This document shows, piece by piece, positions 53,304-63,179 of a stretch of 64,000 nt of DNA. Numbering within the stretch: the first letter of the stretch is position 1; every line of letters starts with the position of its first letter. Location: assembly GCF_030813915.1 (NCBI RefSeq), contig NZ_JAUSUJ010000015.1, positions 1-64,000 of the forward strand, read 5' to 3'. The notes under the pieces are model-generated. The model was not told the DNA's origin and searched no databases. It was given only the letters and a program-made list of their open reading frames with translations. Position numbers and translations under genes: made by a program. Source of the DNA: Rhodoplanes tepidamans. GTDB taxonomy: Bacteria; Pseudomonadota; Alphaproteobacteria; Rhizobiales; Xanthobacteraceae.

Positions 53304-53639
53304 GACTTCGTCTCCCGCCTGGATCGCGCCGCGACGTCGGCCTCGGCGTCTCGTAATCGCCGGCGGACCAGCGCGAGGTCCTGCTTCGTCGTTTCGCTGC
53401 CCCGCTTCGATTTTCTTGAACGCGTGCAGCACATAGACGGCCGCCTCGAACCGCACCGTATAGACCGCCCGACAGGTGTCGCGGTCGAAGTCGTCGATCA
53501 GCTCCACGACGCCGCTGCCGAATCCCCTCAGCGGTTTCGCCGACGGAGGGTGCTGCCCGGTCTGGGCGAGGAACAGCAGGAATCCGAACGAATCCTGCGC
53601 GGCCGCATCGACCGGGAAAGGTGCGCCATCGAGCGATGA
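53300..53639 (-). pseudogene. Decayed RelE/HigB (Gp49-like) toxin gene
   Basis: The frame SSLDGAPFPVDAAAQDSFGF LLFLAQTG ... GFGSGVVELIDDFD...RAVYTVRFEAAVYVLHAFKK matches the Gp49-like toxin family, but the expected N-terminus is cut off by a TAA (53640-53642) with no start codon after it. At a run of four A's (T's on the plus strand, 53411-53414) one extra base shifts the frame. With it removed, FKKSKRGSETTKQDL...RRETKS continues to a TGA overlapping the antitoxin ATG. Unshifted, the frame instead fuses into the antitoxin. Confidence 0.8.
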
Positions 53640-53667
53640 TTATGAGTAGATGCTCATTTGCCGTCAA
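53639..53667 (-). promoter_or_regulatory. Toxin-antitoxin promoter with operator in the spacer
   Basis: Minus strand: TTGACG (53662-53667), 17-bp spacer, CATAAT (53639-53644). The spacer and -10 hold an inverted repeat ATGAG-N6-CTCAT (53642-53657 on plus), an apt site for the XRE antitoxin to repress its own operon. Confidence 0.65.
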
Positions 53668-53803
53668 GCGTGGGCGGCGCTGTCGGCGTGCGTCGTCAGA
53701 GATCGGGATCGTGCGCCTCGTTGACCCACATGTGATCGGCCGGCGAGGGCGCGCAGCTGCGCGCTCCGGGTTAGCCTTCATCGGCGCGCGAGAGGAGGCT
53801 GGC

Positions 53804-54337
53804 ATGCGGATGCGGATCGGACTGGTCGCGGTGGTGATGGGGTGCGCGGGCCTCGGCGTGGCCGGAGCCGCCGTCGCCCAGGACGCCGCGAGGGCGCGCA
53901 CGGCCGGGCTCGATCGCCCTGTCTGGAGGGTGTTCGAGGACCGCGCCGGCACCCGCGTCGACGTTCCGGCCGGCATCTTCACCGAGGCGGTCGGGCCGGC
54001 GCCGCGCGGCGACGGGGTCGAGCTGCGGTCGGCCGACGGGCGTGCCCGCCTGATGGTCTATGTCGAGGAGAACGACGAGGCCTTCACGCCGGCGCGATTC
54101 GTGCGGACGAATCTCAAGGTGCCGGCCGGCGCGCTGGACTACCGCCGCGTCACCGACCGGTTCTTCGCCGTCTCGGGCGTGAACGACGACGAGATCTTCT
54201 ACAGCCGCTGCAATTTCCCGGCCCGGGCGGCGGGGCGGATGCACTGCATCTACGTCGCCTATCCGCGCGCCGAGGAGAAGGCGTGGGACGACATCGTCAC
54301 CCGGATCAGCCTCTCTTTGCGCGGTTCGCGCAGCTGA
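53804..54337 (+). CDS. Exported protein of unknown function
   Basis: 177 aa from the ATG at 53804 (AGAGGAGG upstream). Signal peptide MRMRIGLVAVVMGCAGLGVAGAAVAQ. The mature domain (~150 aa) reads PVWRVFEDRAGTRVDVPAGIF... GVELRSADGRARLMVYVEEN... FYSRCNFPARAAGRMHCIYVAYPRAEEKAWDDIVTRISLSLR; two cysteines (RCNF, MHCIY) may pair. Similar small periplasmic proteins occur in Rhizobiales without a known role. Confidence 0.75.
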   Translation: MRMRIGLVAVVMGCAGLGVAGAAVAQDAARARTAGLDRPVWRVFEDRAGTRVDVPAGIFTEAVGPAPRGDGVELRSADGRARLMVYVEENDEAFTPARFVRTNLKVPAGALDYRRVTDRFFAVSGVNDDEIFYSRCNFPARAAGRMHCIYVAYPRAEEKAWDDIVTRISLSLRGSRS

Positions 54338-54610
54338 GTTCAAAAATTGTTAGCCACCCCTACAGTGCGTGATGGGCGGAATTTGCCTTATGTGAAAGAT
54401 TCTTACGTCCTTTTTATCCTCATAGGGTAAAACGTGCTATCCAGGGTGGCTATTGTTCGTCCCTCGGTCGTGCGGTATGAGGCAAACGCGCATCTCGTGT
54501 ATGTGTTGTTGCGTTTTTCGCTCAGGGAAGAACGTGATATATCACCACTGGATGCGTCTTTCGCCCCCGAATGACGCGCCGAGCAATCGGATCCCCGACT
54601 GAGAACGACA
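54338..54610. other. AT-rich intergenic island with long-range inverted repeat
   Basis: 273 bp, clearly less GC-rich than its surroundings. TAGCCACCC (54351-54359) and GGGTGGCTA (54444-54452) could close an ~84-nt loop. Inside that loop TTTTATCC / GGGTAAAA forms a smaller hairpin near 54409-54430. A perfect palindrome GTGATATATCAC lies at 54534-54545. Could be a structured leader or small RNA plus promoter for the 115-aa gene. No open frame supported. Confidence 0.5.
54534..54545. promoter_or_regulatory. Perfect 12-bp palindrome GTGATATATCAC
   Basis: Lies 66 bp upstream of the 115-aa gene in the AT-rich island; candidate operator. No promoter elements could be placed with confidence. Confidence 0.4.
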
Positions 54611-54958
54611 ATGGAACCCCTCTATGATCGCCAGGGCCGCGTGCGGGCCTGGCTCCATGCCGAGCACGCCCGCATCGTGAGCCTGCAGGGCAGCCACCTC
54701 GCCTCGATCGACGGCCACAGCGTCTACGACAGCAACGGCCAGCACATCGGTTGGTGGAAGCACGGCCACATGCGCAATTCGCGCGGCGCCGTCGTGGTGT
54801 GGGCGTCCGACGCCTTCGGGCTCGGCGTCATCCGGCCGCCCCAGATGCCGTCGCCGGCCGAGCCCGAGGCTCCGGTGGTCGAAGGCTTCCAGGCCCGCGC
54901 GACGACGCCCGCGCATCCCGCCCGCAGCGCCAGCTGGGCGGTCGAGCTCCCGTTCTGA
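54611..54958 (+). CDS. Small protein resembling the 4-fold beta-flower type
   Basis: 115 aa. The first ~75 residues are short repeating beta-hairpins: PLYDRQGRVRAWL, RIVSLQGSHLASIDG, HSVYDSNGQHIGWWKHGHM, MRNSRGAVVVW. Each unit has a Y/L-D/N-x-x-G turn. This resembles, from memory, the proteins named '4-fold beta flower'; function unknown. The C-terminal 40 residues are Pro/Ala-rich. Preceded by the AT-rich island and followed by a strong hairpin. Confidence 0.7.
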   Translation: MEPLYDRQGRVRAWLHAEHARIVSLQGSHLASIDGHSVYDSNGQHIGWWKHGHMRNSRGAVVVWASDAFGLGVIRPPQMPSPAEPEAPVVEGFQARATTPAHPARSASWAVELPF

Positions 54959-55045
54959 GCTGCCATCCGAACGGCCGGCCGGGCCGCGCGCAGTCCGCGC
55001 GCCCGGCGCCGTCGGCACCGTCTCCCTCGACATCTGTTCGGAAGA

Positions 55046-55084
55046 CGGGACGACGCGATCGGTGAGATCGCGTGCGACGTCCCG
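55046..55084. terminator. Strong bidirectional hairpin
   Basis: CGGGACG..CGCGATC (55046-55060) pairs with GATCGCG..GTCCCG (55066-55084) around a GGTGA loop. Lies between convergent genes: the beta-flower-like gene and hslU. Confidence 0.6.
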
Positions 55085-55111
55085 CGCCGGAGCCGGCCGC
55101 GCCGTCCCGCT

Positions 55112-56418
<1,307 letters not shown>

Positions 56419-56422
<4 letters not shown>

Positions 56423-56904
56423 GGGTCGCGCACCATCAGGAGGGCGGGGCCGTCCGGCGTCGCGACCACGCGATCGCGACGGAAGCCGGCCTTTTCGTAA
56501 GCGCGGATCGCGCGGGCATTGGCGGGTGCGGGATCGGTGACGACCCGCGGGGTGCCGGCGGCGAGGAGCTCGTCGGCGAACTGTCGGACGAAGGCGGAGC
56601 CGTGGCCGCGACCGAGCATGTCGGGCTCGCCGATCGACTGATCGATGCCGCGGGTGCCGACCGGTTGCGGGTCGAAGCATCCGTACGACAGCGGCAGCGC
56701 GTAGCACTGCAGATAGGCGAACGGCACCTCGCCAGCGAGCACCAGATACTGGTCCATGTCCGGATGGTCGAGATCGCCCCGCACCTGGGCGATCTGCGCG
56801 ATCGGGTCGCCCCACCATTCCGTCATGTGCGGACGGGCCAGCCACGCCGCCATCAGCGGCAGATCGGCGACCGTGAACGGCCGGAACTGGTAGGTCTCAG
56901 CCAA
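56419..56904 (-). CDS. GNAT acetyltransferase (aminoglycoside 6'-acetyltransferase-like) within hslVU
   Basis: 161 aa. [28 protein letters not shown] start, [30 protein letters not shown] (acetyl-CoA loop GRGHGS), and [19 protein letters not shown] end: the layout of AAC(6')-like GNAT proteins. Resistance activity cannot be inferred. The start is a TTG overlapping the hslV stop by 8 bp, and its stop overlaps the hslU start by 4 bp, so the three genes are translationally linked. Confidence 0.88.
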
Positions 56905-57475
56905 CCGGCAGGGTCTCGATGGTGACGTTGCTGTTGGTGTAGACGCAGATGTCGGCGGCGATGGCGAGCGAGCGGCGCACGATGGTCTCGGCGTCGAGGT
57001 CGGTGTCGATCAGGGCGCGCGCCGCGGCGAGCGCGTAGTTGCCGCCGGAGCCGATGCCGACGACGCCGTTCTCCGGCTCCAGCACGTCGCCCGTGCCGGT
57101 CAGCACCAGCGAGATTCGCGGATCGGCGACGATCATCATCGCCTCCAGCCGGCGCAGATAGCGGTCGGTGCGCCAGTCCTTGGCGAGCTCGACGGCCGCC
57201 CGCATGAGCTGACCGGGATACTGCTCGAGCTTGGCCTCCAGTCGCTCGAACAGCGTGAAGGCATCCGCGGTGGCCCCGGCGAAGCCGCCGATCACGTCGC
57301 CCTTGGCGAGGCGGCGGACCTTCTTGGCGTTCGACTTGACGATGGTCTGGCCGATCGAGACCTGACCGTCGCCGCCGACCGCGACGATGCCGCCCTTGCG
57401 GACCGTGACGATGGTGGTGCCGTGCCAGAGGGCGTGCGACGAGGACGGGTCGGAACGCGTGTGCTCGGAAGACAT
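56897..57475 (-). CDS. hslV: ATP-dependent protease peptidase subunit HslV
   Basis: 192 aa. N-terminal-nucleophile peptidase: propeptide of 19 residues ending WHG, then catalytic Thr20 ([10 protein letters not shown]), [38 protein letters not shown], and [15 protein letters not shown]. Forms the double-hexameric chamber that degrades proteins fed by HslU. First gene of hslV-GNAT-hslU, divergent from hisB. Confidence 0.97.
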   Translation of the reverse strand: MSSEHTRSDPSSSHALWHGTTIVTVRKGGIVAVGGDGQVSIGQTIVKSNAKKVRRLAKGDVIGGFAGATADAFTLFERLEAKLEQYPGQLMRAAVELAKDWRTDRYLRRLEAMMIVADPRISLVLTGTGDVLEPENGVVGIGSGGNYALAAARALIDTDLDAETIVRRSLAIAADICVYTNSNVTIETLPVG

Positions 57476-57773
57476 GGACGATGAAACCCCGGTGACGCCC
57501 TGATCTAGGAGCCGTCCGGCACCTTTGCAACGCGACGCCGGCTCGGACGCGTCCGACGGCCCCCCGCCCGGCAGCGGGCCAGCCGGCAGGAGCGCCCTCT
57601 TCCGGCCGGCTGGAAACGGCGGCGCGGGGACGCAGACCCGCATCCCGCCGCGGTGCGCCGCAGTGGCGGAACCCGGGCGGCCCTGATAAAAGGCCGGCGG
57701 TTCAGACGAATGGTCGCACCCATGGCCGAGGCCCGGGGCGGCCCGGCCGTTCGGCCGGCAGGAAGGCATGTCC

Positions 57774-58367
57774 ATGCGCACTGCAACCGTGAAGCGCACC
57801 ACCCGGGAGACGGACGTCGAGGTGACGGTCGATCTCGACGGCGCCGGCAAGGTGTCGAGCGAGACCGGCATCGGCTTCCTCGACCACATGCTGGACCTGC
57901 TCGGCCGGCATGCGCGCTTCGACCTGTCGGTCCGCGCCAAGGGCGACCTGCACATCGACCAGCACCACACCGCCGAGGATGTCGGCATCACGCTCGGCCA
58001 GGCGGTCCGCAAGGCGCTGGGCGACATGAAGGGCATCACCCGCTACGCCGACGTCCATCTGCCGATGGACGAGACGCTGACCCGGGTGGCGATCGACATC
58101 TCGGGGCGGCCGTATCTGGTGTTTCGCACCACGTTCGGGCGCGACACGATCGGCGGCTTCGACACCGAGCTGGTGCGCGAGTGGTTCCAGGCCTTCGCCA
58201 TGAACGCCGGGATCACCTTGCACGTCGAGACGCTGTACGGCGACAACGACCACCATATATCGGAGTCCTGCTTCAAGGGGCTCGCCCGGGCGTTGCGGGC
58301 CGCGGTCGCGATCGACGCACGGAGCAAGGACGAGGTCCCCTCGACCAAGGGAAGCCTGGGCGGCTGA
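57774..58367 (+). CDS. hisB: Imidazoleglycerol-phosphate dehydratase
   Basis: 197 aa from the ATG at 57774 (GGAAGG 7 bp upstream; ATG at 57768 is too close). [32 protein letters not shown] and [14 protein letters not shown] hold the histidine and glutamate ligands of the two manganese ions. Sixth step of histidine synthesis, monofunctional form. Heads the operon hisB-DUF2628-hisH-hisA-(two unknowns)-hisF-hisE-coaA. Confidence 0.97.
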   Translation: MRTATVKRTTRETDVEVTVDLDGAGKVSSETGIGFLDHMLDLLGRHARFDLSVRAKGDLHIDQHHTAEDVGITLGQAVRKALGDMKGITRYADVHLPMDETLTRVAIDISGRPYLVFRTTFGRDTIGGFDTELVREWFQAFAMNAGITLHVETLYGDNDHHISESCFKGLARALRAAVAIDARSKDEVPSTKGSLGG

Positions 58368-58438
58368 CGGCCCGGCAGGGAACCGACGGGCGGCGCGGCC
58401 GATTGCTCGCCGAGGCCGCGGCCAGCGAAGGACGAAAC

Positions 58439-58933
58439 ATGGCGGTATATGCGGTGCTGGAGCCCCCTGCCCGGCCGGACGGCCAGCCGGCCGATCCCGA
58501 CCGCGTGCGTTTCGTGCGCGACGGGTTCTCCTGGGGGGCCTTCCTGTTCGGCCCGTTGTGGATGATCCGGCACCGGCTGTGGCTGGTGCTGGTGTGCTGG
58601 CTCCTGGTCATGGCGGGGTTCGGCGTGGCGCACGCGGCGCTGTCGGTGCCGACCGGCGCCCGCCTGGCCGTCTCGGTGCTGATCGCCCTGCTGATCGGGC
58701 TTGAATCGGCGACCCTGCGGCGGTGGACGCTGCTGCGCCGCGGCTGGCGCGAGGCCGGCATCGTGATCGCCGACGATCTCGAAGGCGCGGAGCAGCGCTA
58801 TTTCGCCCGTCGCGCCGAGGCGGTCGCCGGCGCGCCCGGTCACGGCGACCCGTGGACCGACGCTCCGGCGCCGCGGCTGCGGCCGGCGGGCCGCGTGCTC
58901 GGCCTGTTCCCGATGCCGGGAGCCGGGCGATGA
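58439..58933 (+). CDS. DUF2628 membrane protein in the his operon
   Basis: 164 aa. [10 protein letters not shown]... [44 protein letters not shown], then a second hydrophobic segment [26 protein letters not shown]2628 signature (GFSWxAFxFGxxWxLxxRLW). Regularly found between hisB and hisH in Rhizobiales; function unknown. Its stop overlaps the hisH start (ATGA at 58930-58933). Confidence 0.88.
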   Translation: MAVYAVLEPPARPDGQPADPDRVRFVRDGFSWGAFLFGPLWMIRHRLWLVLVCWLLVMAGFGVAHAALSVPTGARLAVSVLIALLIGLESATLRRWTLLRRGWREAGIVIADDLEGAEQRYFARRAEAVAGAPGHGDPWTDAPAPRLRPAGRVLGLFPMPGAGR

Positions 58934-59580
58934 CGGTCGCCATCATCGACTACGGCTCCGGCAACCTCCACTCGGCCGCCAAGGCCTTCGAGCGGGCGGC
59001 GCGCGAAAGCGGTCACGACCAGCCGATCCTGGTGACCCGTGATCCGGAGGCGGTGCGCGCCGCCGACCGGGTGGTGCTGCCGGGCGTCGGCGCCTTCGCC
59101 GACTGCCGCCGCGGCCTCGACGCCGTGACCGGCATGGTCGAGGCGCTGGAGGAGACGGTGCGCCGCAAGGGGCGGCCGTTCCTCGGCATCTGCGTCGGCA
59201 TGCAGCTGATGGCGGAGCGCGGCCGCGAATACGAGGTGACCGACGGCCTCGGCTGGATTCCCGGCGAGGTCGACCGCATCACGCCGGCCGATCCGAGCCT
59301 CAAGATCCCGCACATGGGCTGGAACACCCTGAACGCGCTTCAGCCGCATCCGCTGCTCGACGGCATCCCGACCGGCCCGGACGGGCTGCACGCCTATTTC
59401 GTGCACAGCTATCACCTGAAGGCGGCGAACCGCGCCGATCTCGTCGCCGAGGTCGACTATGGCGGCCCGGTCACGGCGATCGTCGCCCACGGCACCGCCG
59501 CCGGGACCCAGTTCCACCCGGAGAAGAGCCAGCGGCTCGGCCTTGCGCTGATCGCCAATTTTTTGAGGTGGGCCCCGTGA
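58930..59580 (+). CDS. hisH: Imidazole glycerol phosphate synthase glutaminase subunit HisH
   Basis: 216 aa. Class I glutamine amidotransferase: [26 protein letters not shown], catalytic C88 in [10 protein letters not shown], and the His/Glu pair in TQFHPEKSQ. Supplies ammonia to HisF. The stop overlaps the hisA GTG start (GTGA at 59577-59580). Confidence 0.98.
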   Translation: MTVAIIDYGSGNLHSAAKAFERAARESGHDQPILVTRDPEAVRAADRVVLPGVGAFADCRRGLDAVTGMVEALEETVRRKGRPFLGICVGMQLMAERGREYEVTDGLGWIPGEVDRITPADPSLKIPHMGWNTLNALQPHPLLDGIPTGPDGLHAYFVHSYHLKAANRADLVAEVDYGGPVTAIVAHGTAAGTQFHPEKSQRLGLALIANFLRWAP

Positions 59581-60326
59581 TCCTGTTTCCCGCCATCGAC
59601 CTGAAGGACGGTCTCGCGGTGCGCCTGGAGCAGGGCGACATGGCGCGCGCCACCATCTTCAACCGCGATCCCGCCGAGCAGGCCCGCCAGTTCGAGGAGA
59701 TCGGCTTCCAGTATCTCCACATCGTCGATCTCGACGGCGCCTTCGCGGGCAAGCCCGTCAATGCCGCGGCGGTCGAGCGGATCCTCGAGCTCGTCTCGAT
59801 CCCGGTGCAGCTCGGCGGCGGCATCCGCAACCTCGCGACCGTCGAGGGCTGGCTGGAGAAGGGCATCACCCGGGTGATCATCGGGACCGCGGCGGTGCGC
59901 GATCCCGAGCTGGTGAAGACGGCGGCGAAGCGCTTCCCGGGCCGCGTGGCGGTCGGGCTCGACGCCCGCGGCGGCCGCGTCGCCGTCGAGGGCTGGGCCG
60001 AGGTGTCGGACCTGCCGGCGCTCGAACTGGCGAAGCGTTTCGAGGACGCCGGTGTCGCCGCCATCGTCTACACCGAGATCAGCCGCGACGGCATGCTGAC
60101 CGGGCTCGATCTGGACGCCACCATCGCGCTCGCCGAGGCGATCGCGATTCCGGTCATCGCCTCCGGCGGCCTCGCCTCGATGACGGACATCGAGAAGCTC
60201 GTCGAGCCGCGCGCCCAAAGGCTCGCCGGCGCGATCGCCGGCCGCGCCCTCTACGACGGCCGTCTCGACGCCAGGAAGGCGCTGGCGCTGCTGCGGTCGG
60301 CGGCAACCGAGGCAAGGCCTGCCTAG
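59577..60326 (+). CDS. hisA: Phosphoribosylformimino-5-aminoimidazole carboxamide ribotide isomerase HisA
   Basis: 249 aa from a GTG at 59577 with GAGG upstream. TIM barrel: [19 protein letters not shown] (catalytic Asp), [37 protein letters not shown]. Followed with no spacer (TAGATG) by an unknown gene rather than by hisF, which is the notable feature here. Confidence 0.97.
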   Translation: MILFPAIDLKDGLAVRLEQGDMARATIFNRDPAEQARQFEEIGFQYLHIVDLDGAFAGKPVNAAAVERILELVSIPVQLGGGIRNLATVEGWLEKGITRVIIGTAAVRDPELVKTAAKRFPGRVAVGLDARGGRVAVEGWAEVSDLPALELAKRFEDAGVAAIVYTEISRDGMLTGLDLDATIALAEAIAIPVIASGGLASMTDIEKLVEPRAQRLAGAIAGRALYDGRLDARKALALLRSAATEARPA

Positions 60327-60704
60327 ATGCTCAGGCTGGACCAGATCGTTCGGGCCGGCCTGTCGCGGGTCGACACCATCCGGGTGGTCCGGACCGCGGT
60401 CAATCCGATGCTGTGGCTGGTCGGGCTGACGATGCCGGTGTCGCTTCTCGTGGTCATCCTGGTCGACGACCGGTCGATCCGGCTGGTCTTCGCCGGTTTG
60501 GCCTCGATCCCTGTACTTGCTACGCTCGTCGCCTATTTCATCTTCGTGTTCCGCGACCCGGATCGACTTCAGTCCGAAGAGTATAGAATTCGCCAGAGGG
60601 CGATACAGCTACTGTACAGGATCGGCGGCACGAGCGAGATCGTGGACGTGGCGACCCAGCAGCCGCGCCTCGAGATCGAACGGAGGAGCGAGGAGGCCGA
60701 ATGA
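60327..60704 (+). CDS. Unknown membrane protein inserted in the his operon
   Basis: 125 aa, not recognised. Soluble N-terminus ([26 protein letters not shown]), two transmembrane helices (about 28-46 [19 protein letters not shown]; 54-74 [23 protein letters not shown]), then a charged cytosolic tail ([26 protein letters not shown]...). Codon use is noticeably less GC-rich than in hisA and hisF. Its ATG abuts the hisA stop and its stop overlaps the next start (ATGA, 60701-60704). It looks like the membrane half of a two-gene cassette. Confidence 0.72.
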   Translation: MLRLDQIVRAGLSRVDTIRVVRTAVNPMLWLVGLTMPVSLLVVILVDDRSIRLVFAGLASIPVLATLVAYFIFVFRDPDRLQSEEYRIRQRAIQLLYRIGGTSEIVDVATQQPRLEIERRSEEAE

Positions 60705-60988
60705 TCAGTCGAACCTACCTGCTCGTCATCGAGGACGAAGCCGGGCCGAATACGGTGCGGACGCTTCACGGCGCCCTGGGCCTGCAGTCCGGCGACGCCG
60801 TTTATCACATCGACGACGGCACCAAGGTCGTCCGCACGGCGCTTCCGATCGACATCCTCACGACGAGGCTGAACGAGTCGTTCACGTCGTTCTTCATCAC
60901 CGACATCACGAAATCCGACCGTGCGGGGAAGATGCATCCCAGATTCTGGGACTTTCTCCGCGAGGACGAGAAAGTCGCAGCAGAATAG
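60701..60988 (+). CDS. Small unknown protein in the his operon, possibly SinR/Cas2-like fold
   Basis: 95 aa. Predicted beta-alpha-beta-beta-alpha-beta order: [58 protein letters not shown], then [10 protein letters not shown] short ferredoxin-like fold with an early acidic strand end and a late aromatic tail recalls SinR-family/Cas2-like small proteins, but the resemblance is weak and was judged by eye. Overlaps the membrane gene upstream by 4 bp and the hisF GTG by 1 bp (TAGTG). Function unknown. Confidence 0.68.
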   Translation: MISRTYLLVIEDEAGPNTVRTLHGALGLQSGDAVYHIDDGTKVVRTALPIDILTTRLNESFTSFFITDITKSDRAGKMHPRFWDFLREDEKVAAE

Positions 60989-61764
60989 TGTTCAAGGTCC
61001 GCGTCATTCCCTGCCTCGACGTCAAGGACGGCCGTGTCGTCAAGGGCGTCAACTTCGTCGACCTGCGCGACGCCGGCGATCCGGTCGAGGCGGCGATCGC
61101 CTACGACGCCGCCGGCGCCGACGAATTGTGCTTCCTCGACATCACGGCGAGCCACGAGAACCGCGGCACGATCCTGGACGTGGTGCGGCGTACCGCCGAG
61201 GCCTGCTTCATGCCGCTGACCGTCGGCGGCGGCGTGCGCACCGTCGACGACATCCGGGCGCTCCTGCAGTCCGGTGCCGACAAGGTATCGATCAACACGG
61301 CGGCGGTGAACAATCGCCAGTTCGTCGCCGAGGCGGCGGAGAAGTTCGGCAACCAGTGCATCGTGGTGGCGATCGATGCCAAGCGGGTGTCGCCCGACGG
61401 CGCCCCGGCCCGGTGGGAGATCTTCACCCATGGCGGCCGCAAGCCGACCGGGATCGACGCGGTGGAATACGCGAAAGAGGTCGTGGCGCTCGGGGCGGGC
61501 GAGATCCTGCTCACCTCGATGGACCGCGACGGCACCCGGGCCGGCTTCGACATCGCGCTCACCCGCGCCATCGCCGACGCCGTGCCGGTGCCGGTGATCG
61601 CCTCCGGCGGGGTGGGCAATCTCGACCATCTGGTGGGCGGCATAAGGGACGGCCACGCGACCGCGGTGCTGGCCGCCTCGATCTTCCACTTCGGCGAGCA
61701 CACCATCCGCGAGGCCAAGCAGCACATGGCCGCGGCCGGCCTGCCGATGCGCCTCGACCCCTGA
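60988..61764 (+). CDS. hisF: Imidazole glycerol phosphate synthase cyclase subunit HisF
   Basis: 258 aa from a GTG at 60988. TIM barrel: [19 protein letters not shown] (catalytic Asp), [47 protein letters not shown]. Uses HisH-derived ammonia to form IGP and AICAR. The start overlaps the stop of the 95-aa gene, so its translation depends on the inserted cassette. Confidence 0.97.
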   Translation: MFKVRVIPCLDVKDGRVVKGVNFVDLRDAGDPVEAAIAYDAAGADELCFLDITASHENRGTILDVVRRTAEACFMPLTVGGGVRTVDDIRALLQSGADKVSINTAAVNNRQFVAEAAEKFGNQCIVVAIDAKRVSPDGAPARWEIFTHGGRKPTGIDAVEYAKEVVALGAGEILLTSMDRDGTRAGFDIALTRAIADAVPVPVIASGGVGNLDHLVGGIRDGHATAVLAASIFHFGEHTIREAKQHMAAAGLPMRLDP

Positions 61765-61806
61765 AAGTTCTCAGCTTTTTCTGGAAAACCGACGGAACGG
61801 CCGACC

Positions 61807-62130
61807 ATGAGCGCCTTCACGCTGCACGACCTCGAGGCCATCATCGCGGCGCGCGCCGGGGCCAGCGCCGCGACCTCCTACACCAAGACGCTGCTCGACA
61901 AGGGCGCCGCCCACTGCGCCAAGAAGATGGGCGAGGAGGCGATCGAGGTGGTGCTGGCCGGCGCAGGGGAGACCCGCGACCGCGTCGTCGCCGAGGCGGC
62001 CGATCTCATGTACCATCTGCTGGTCCTCTTGAAGGCCCGCGACATTCCGTTCGCCGAGGTCGAGGCCTTGCTGAAATCCCGTACGGCGCAATCCGGACTC
62101 GACGAAAAGGCCTCACGGAAGGATGCCTGA
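61807..62130 (+). CDS. hisE: Phosphoribosyl-ATP pyrophosphatase HisE
   Basis: 107 aa. [67 protein letters not shown] is the MazG-like fold with E-E-x2-E and ExxD metal ligands. Second step of histidine synthesis as a stand-alone enzyme (no fused HisI). Overlaps or abuts coaA. Confidence 0.97.
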   Translation: MSAFTLHDLEAIIAARAGASAATSYTKTLLDKGAAHCAKKMGEEAIEVVLAGAGETRDRVVAEAADLMYHLLVLLKARDIPFAEVEALLKSRTAQSGLDEKASRKDA

Positions 62131-62134
62131 CCCG

Positions 62135-63100
62135 ATGGATCAGCTCGTCGCGCCGCGCTCCGAAAACCGGTTCTCACCCTACCGCGTCTTCTCCCGCGAC
62201 GAATGGGCGGCGCTGCGCGAGGACACGCCGATGACGCTGGAGCCGGCCGAGGTGATCCGGCTGCGCTCGGTGCACGACCGGCTCGACATCGCCGAGATCG
62301 AGGAGATCTACCTCCCGCTGTCGCGCCTCCTGTCGCTCTACGTCGCCGCCACCCAGAAGCTGTTCCGGGCCCAGCAGCGCTTCCTCAACACGGTCGACGC
62401 CAAGGTGCCCTACGTGATCGGCGTCGCCGGCTCGGTGGCGGCCGGCAAGTCGACGACGGCCCGCGTGCTGCAGGCCCTGCTGGCGCGCTGGCCCAACGTG
62501 CCGAAGGTCGACCTGATCACCACCGACGGCTTCCTGTTTCCCAATGCGGTGCTGCAGCAGGAAGGCCTGATGGACAAGAAGGGCTTTCCGGAGAGCTACG
62601 ACCTGCCGGCGCTCCTGCGCTTCCTGTCGCACATCAAGGCGGGCCGCCGGCCGGTGCGGGCGCCCGTCTACTCGCATCTCGTCTACGACGTGGTGCCGAA
62701 CGAGTGCATCGAGATCGATCGCCCCGACATCCTGATCGTCGAGGGCGTCAACGTGCTGCAGGCCGGCCGTCCGCCGAAGGACGGCAAGGCGATCCCGTTC
62801 GTGTCCGACTTCTTCGACTTCTCGGTCTATATCGACGCCGAGGAGGACGTGCTGCGGCACTGGTACGTGAAGCGCTTCCTGGCGCTGCGCGGCACCGCGT
62901 TCCGCGACCCGAAGTCCTATTTCCGCCGCTACTCGCAGCTGACCGACGACGAGGCGGTCGCCATGGCGACCGACATCTGGACGCGCATCAACCTGGTCAA
63001 CCTGCAGGAGAACATCCTGCCGACCCGCCAGCGCGCCGACCTGATCCTTAAGAAGAGCGAGACGCACCGCATCGCCGAGGTCGCCCTGCGGCGGCTGTGA
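62135..63100 (+). CDS. coaA: Type I pantothenate kinase
   Basis: 321 aa from the ATG at 62135; an ATG at 62123 adds four residues and overlaps hisE. Walker [10 protein letters not shown] (99-107), [69 protein letters not shown] are typical of CoaA. Phosphorylates pantothenate, the committed step of coenzyme A synthesis. The hisE-coaA pairing is conserved in Rhizobiales. Confidence 0.97.
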   Translation: MDQLVAPRSENRFSPYRVFSRDEWAALREDTPMTLEPAEVIRLRSVHDRLDIAEIEEIYLPLSRLLSLYVAATQKLFRAQQRFLNTVDAKVPYVIGVAGSVAAGKSTTARVLQALLARWPNVPKVDLITTDGFLFPNAVLQQEGLMDKKGFPESYDLPALLRFLSHIKAGRRPVRAPVYSHLVYDVVPNECIEIDRPDILIVEGVNVLQAGRPPKDGKAIPFVSDFFDFSVYIDAEEDVLRHWYVKRFLALRGTAFRDPKSYFRRYSQLTDDEAVAMATDIWTRINLVNLQENILPTRQRADLILKKSETHRIAEVALRRL

Positions 63101-63106
63101 TGATCC

Positions 63107-63148
63107 GGTCATTCCGGGTTCGCGGCTTTGCCGCGCCCCGGAATGACC
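63107..63148. repeat. Palindromic repeat, GGTCATTCCGGG type
   Basis: GGTCATTCCGGG (63107-63118) pairs perfectly with CCCGGAATGACC (63137-63148), with inner CGCGGC-ttt-GCCGCG. Longest-armed copy of the family in this window; sits 6 bp after the coaA stop, where it may also terminate transcription. Confidence 0.85.
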
Positions 63149-63179
63149 GAGCTGTGATCGAATCAGCTCACGCGCGAAC

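Noticed and set aside
54338-54610. AT-rich island considered as an insertion sequence remnant
   Set aside because: No transposase fragment, no terminal repeats with target duplication; the inverted repeats are internal.
61807-62130. HisE considered as a fused HisIE
   Set aside because: Length is 107 aa and only the MazG-like pyrophosphatase motifs are present; no cyclohydrolase part.
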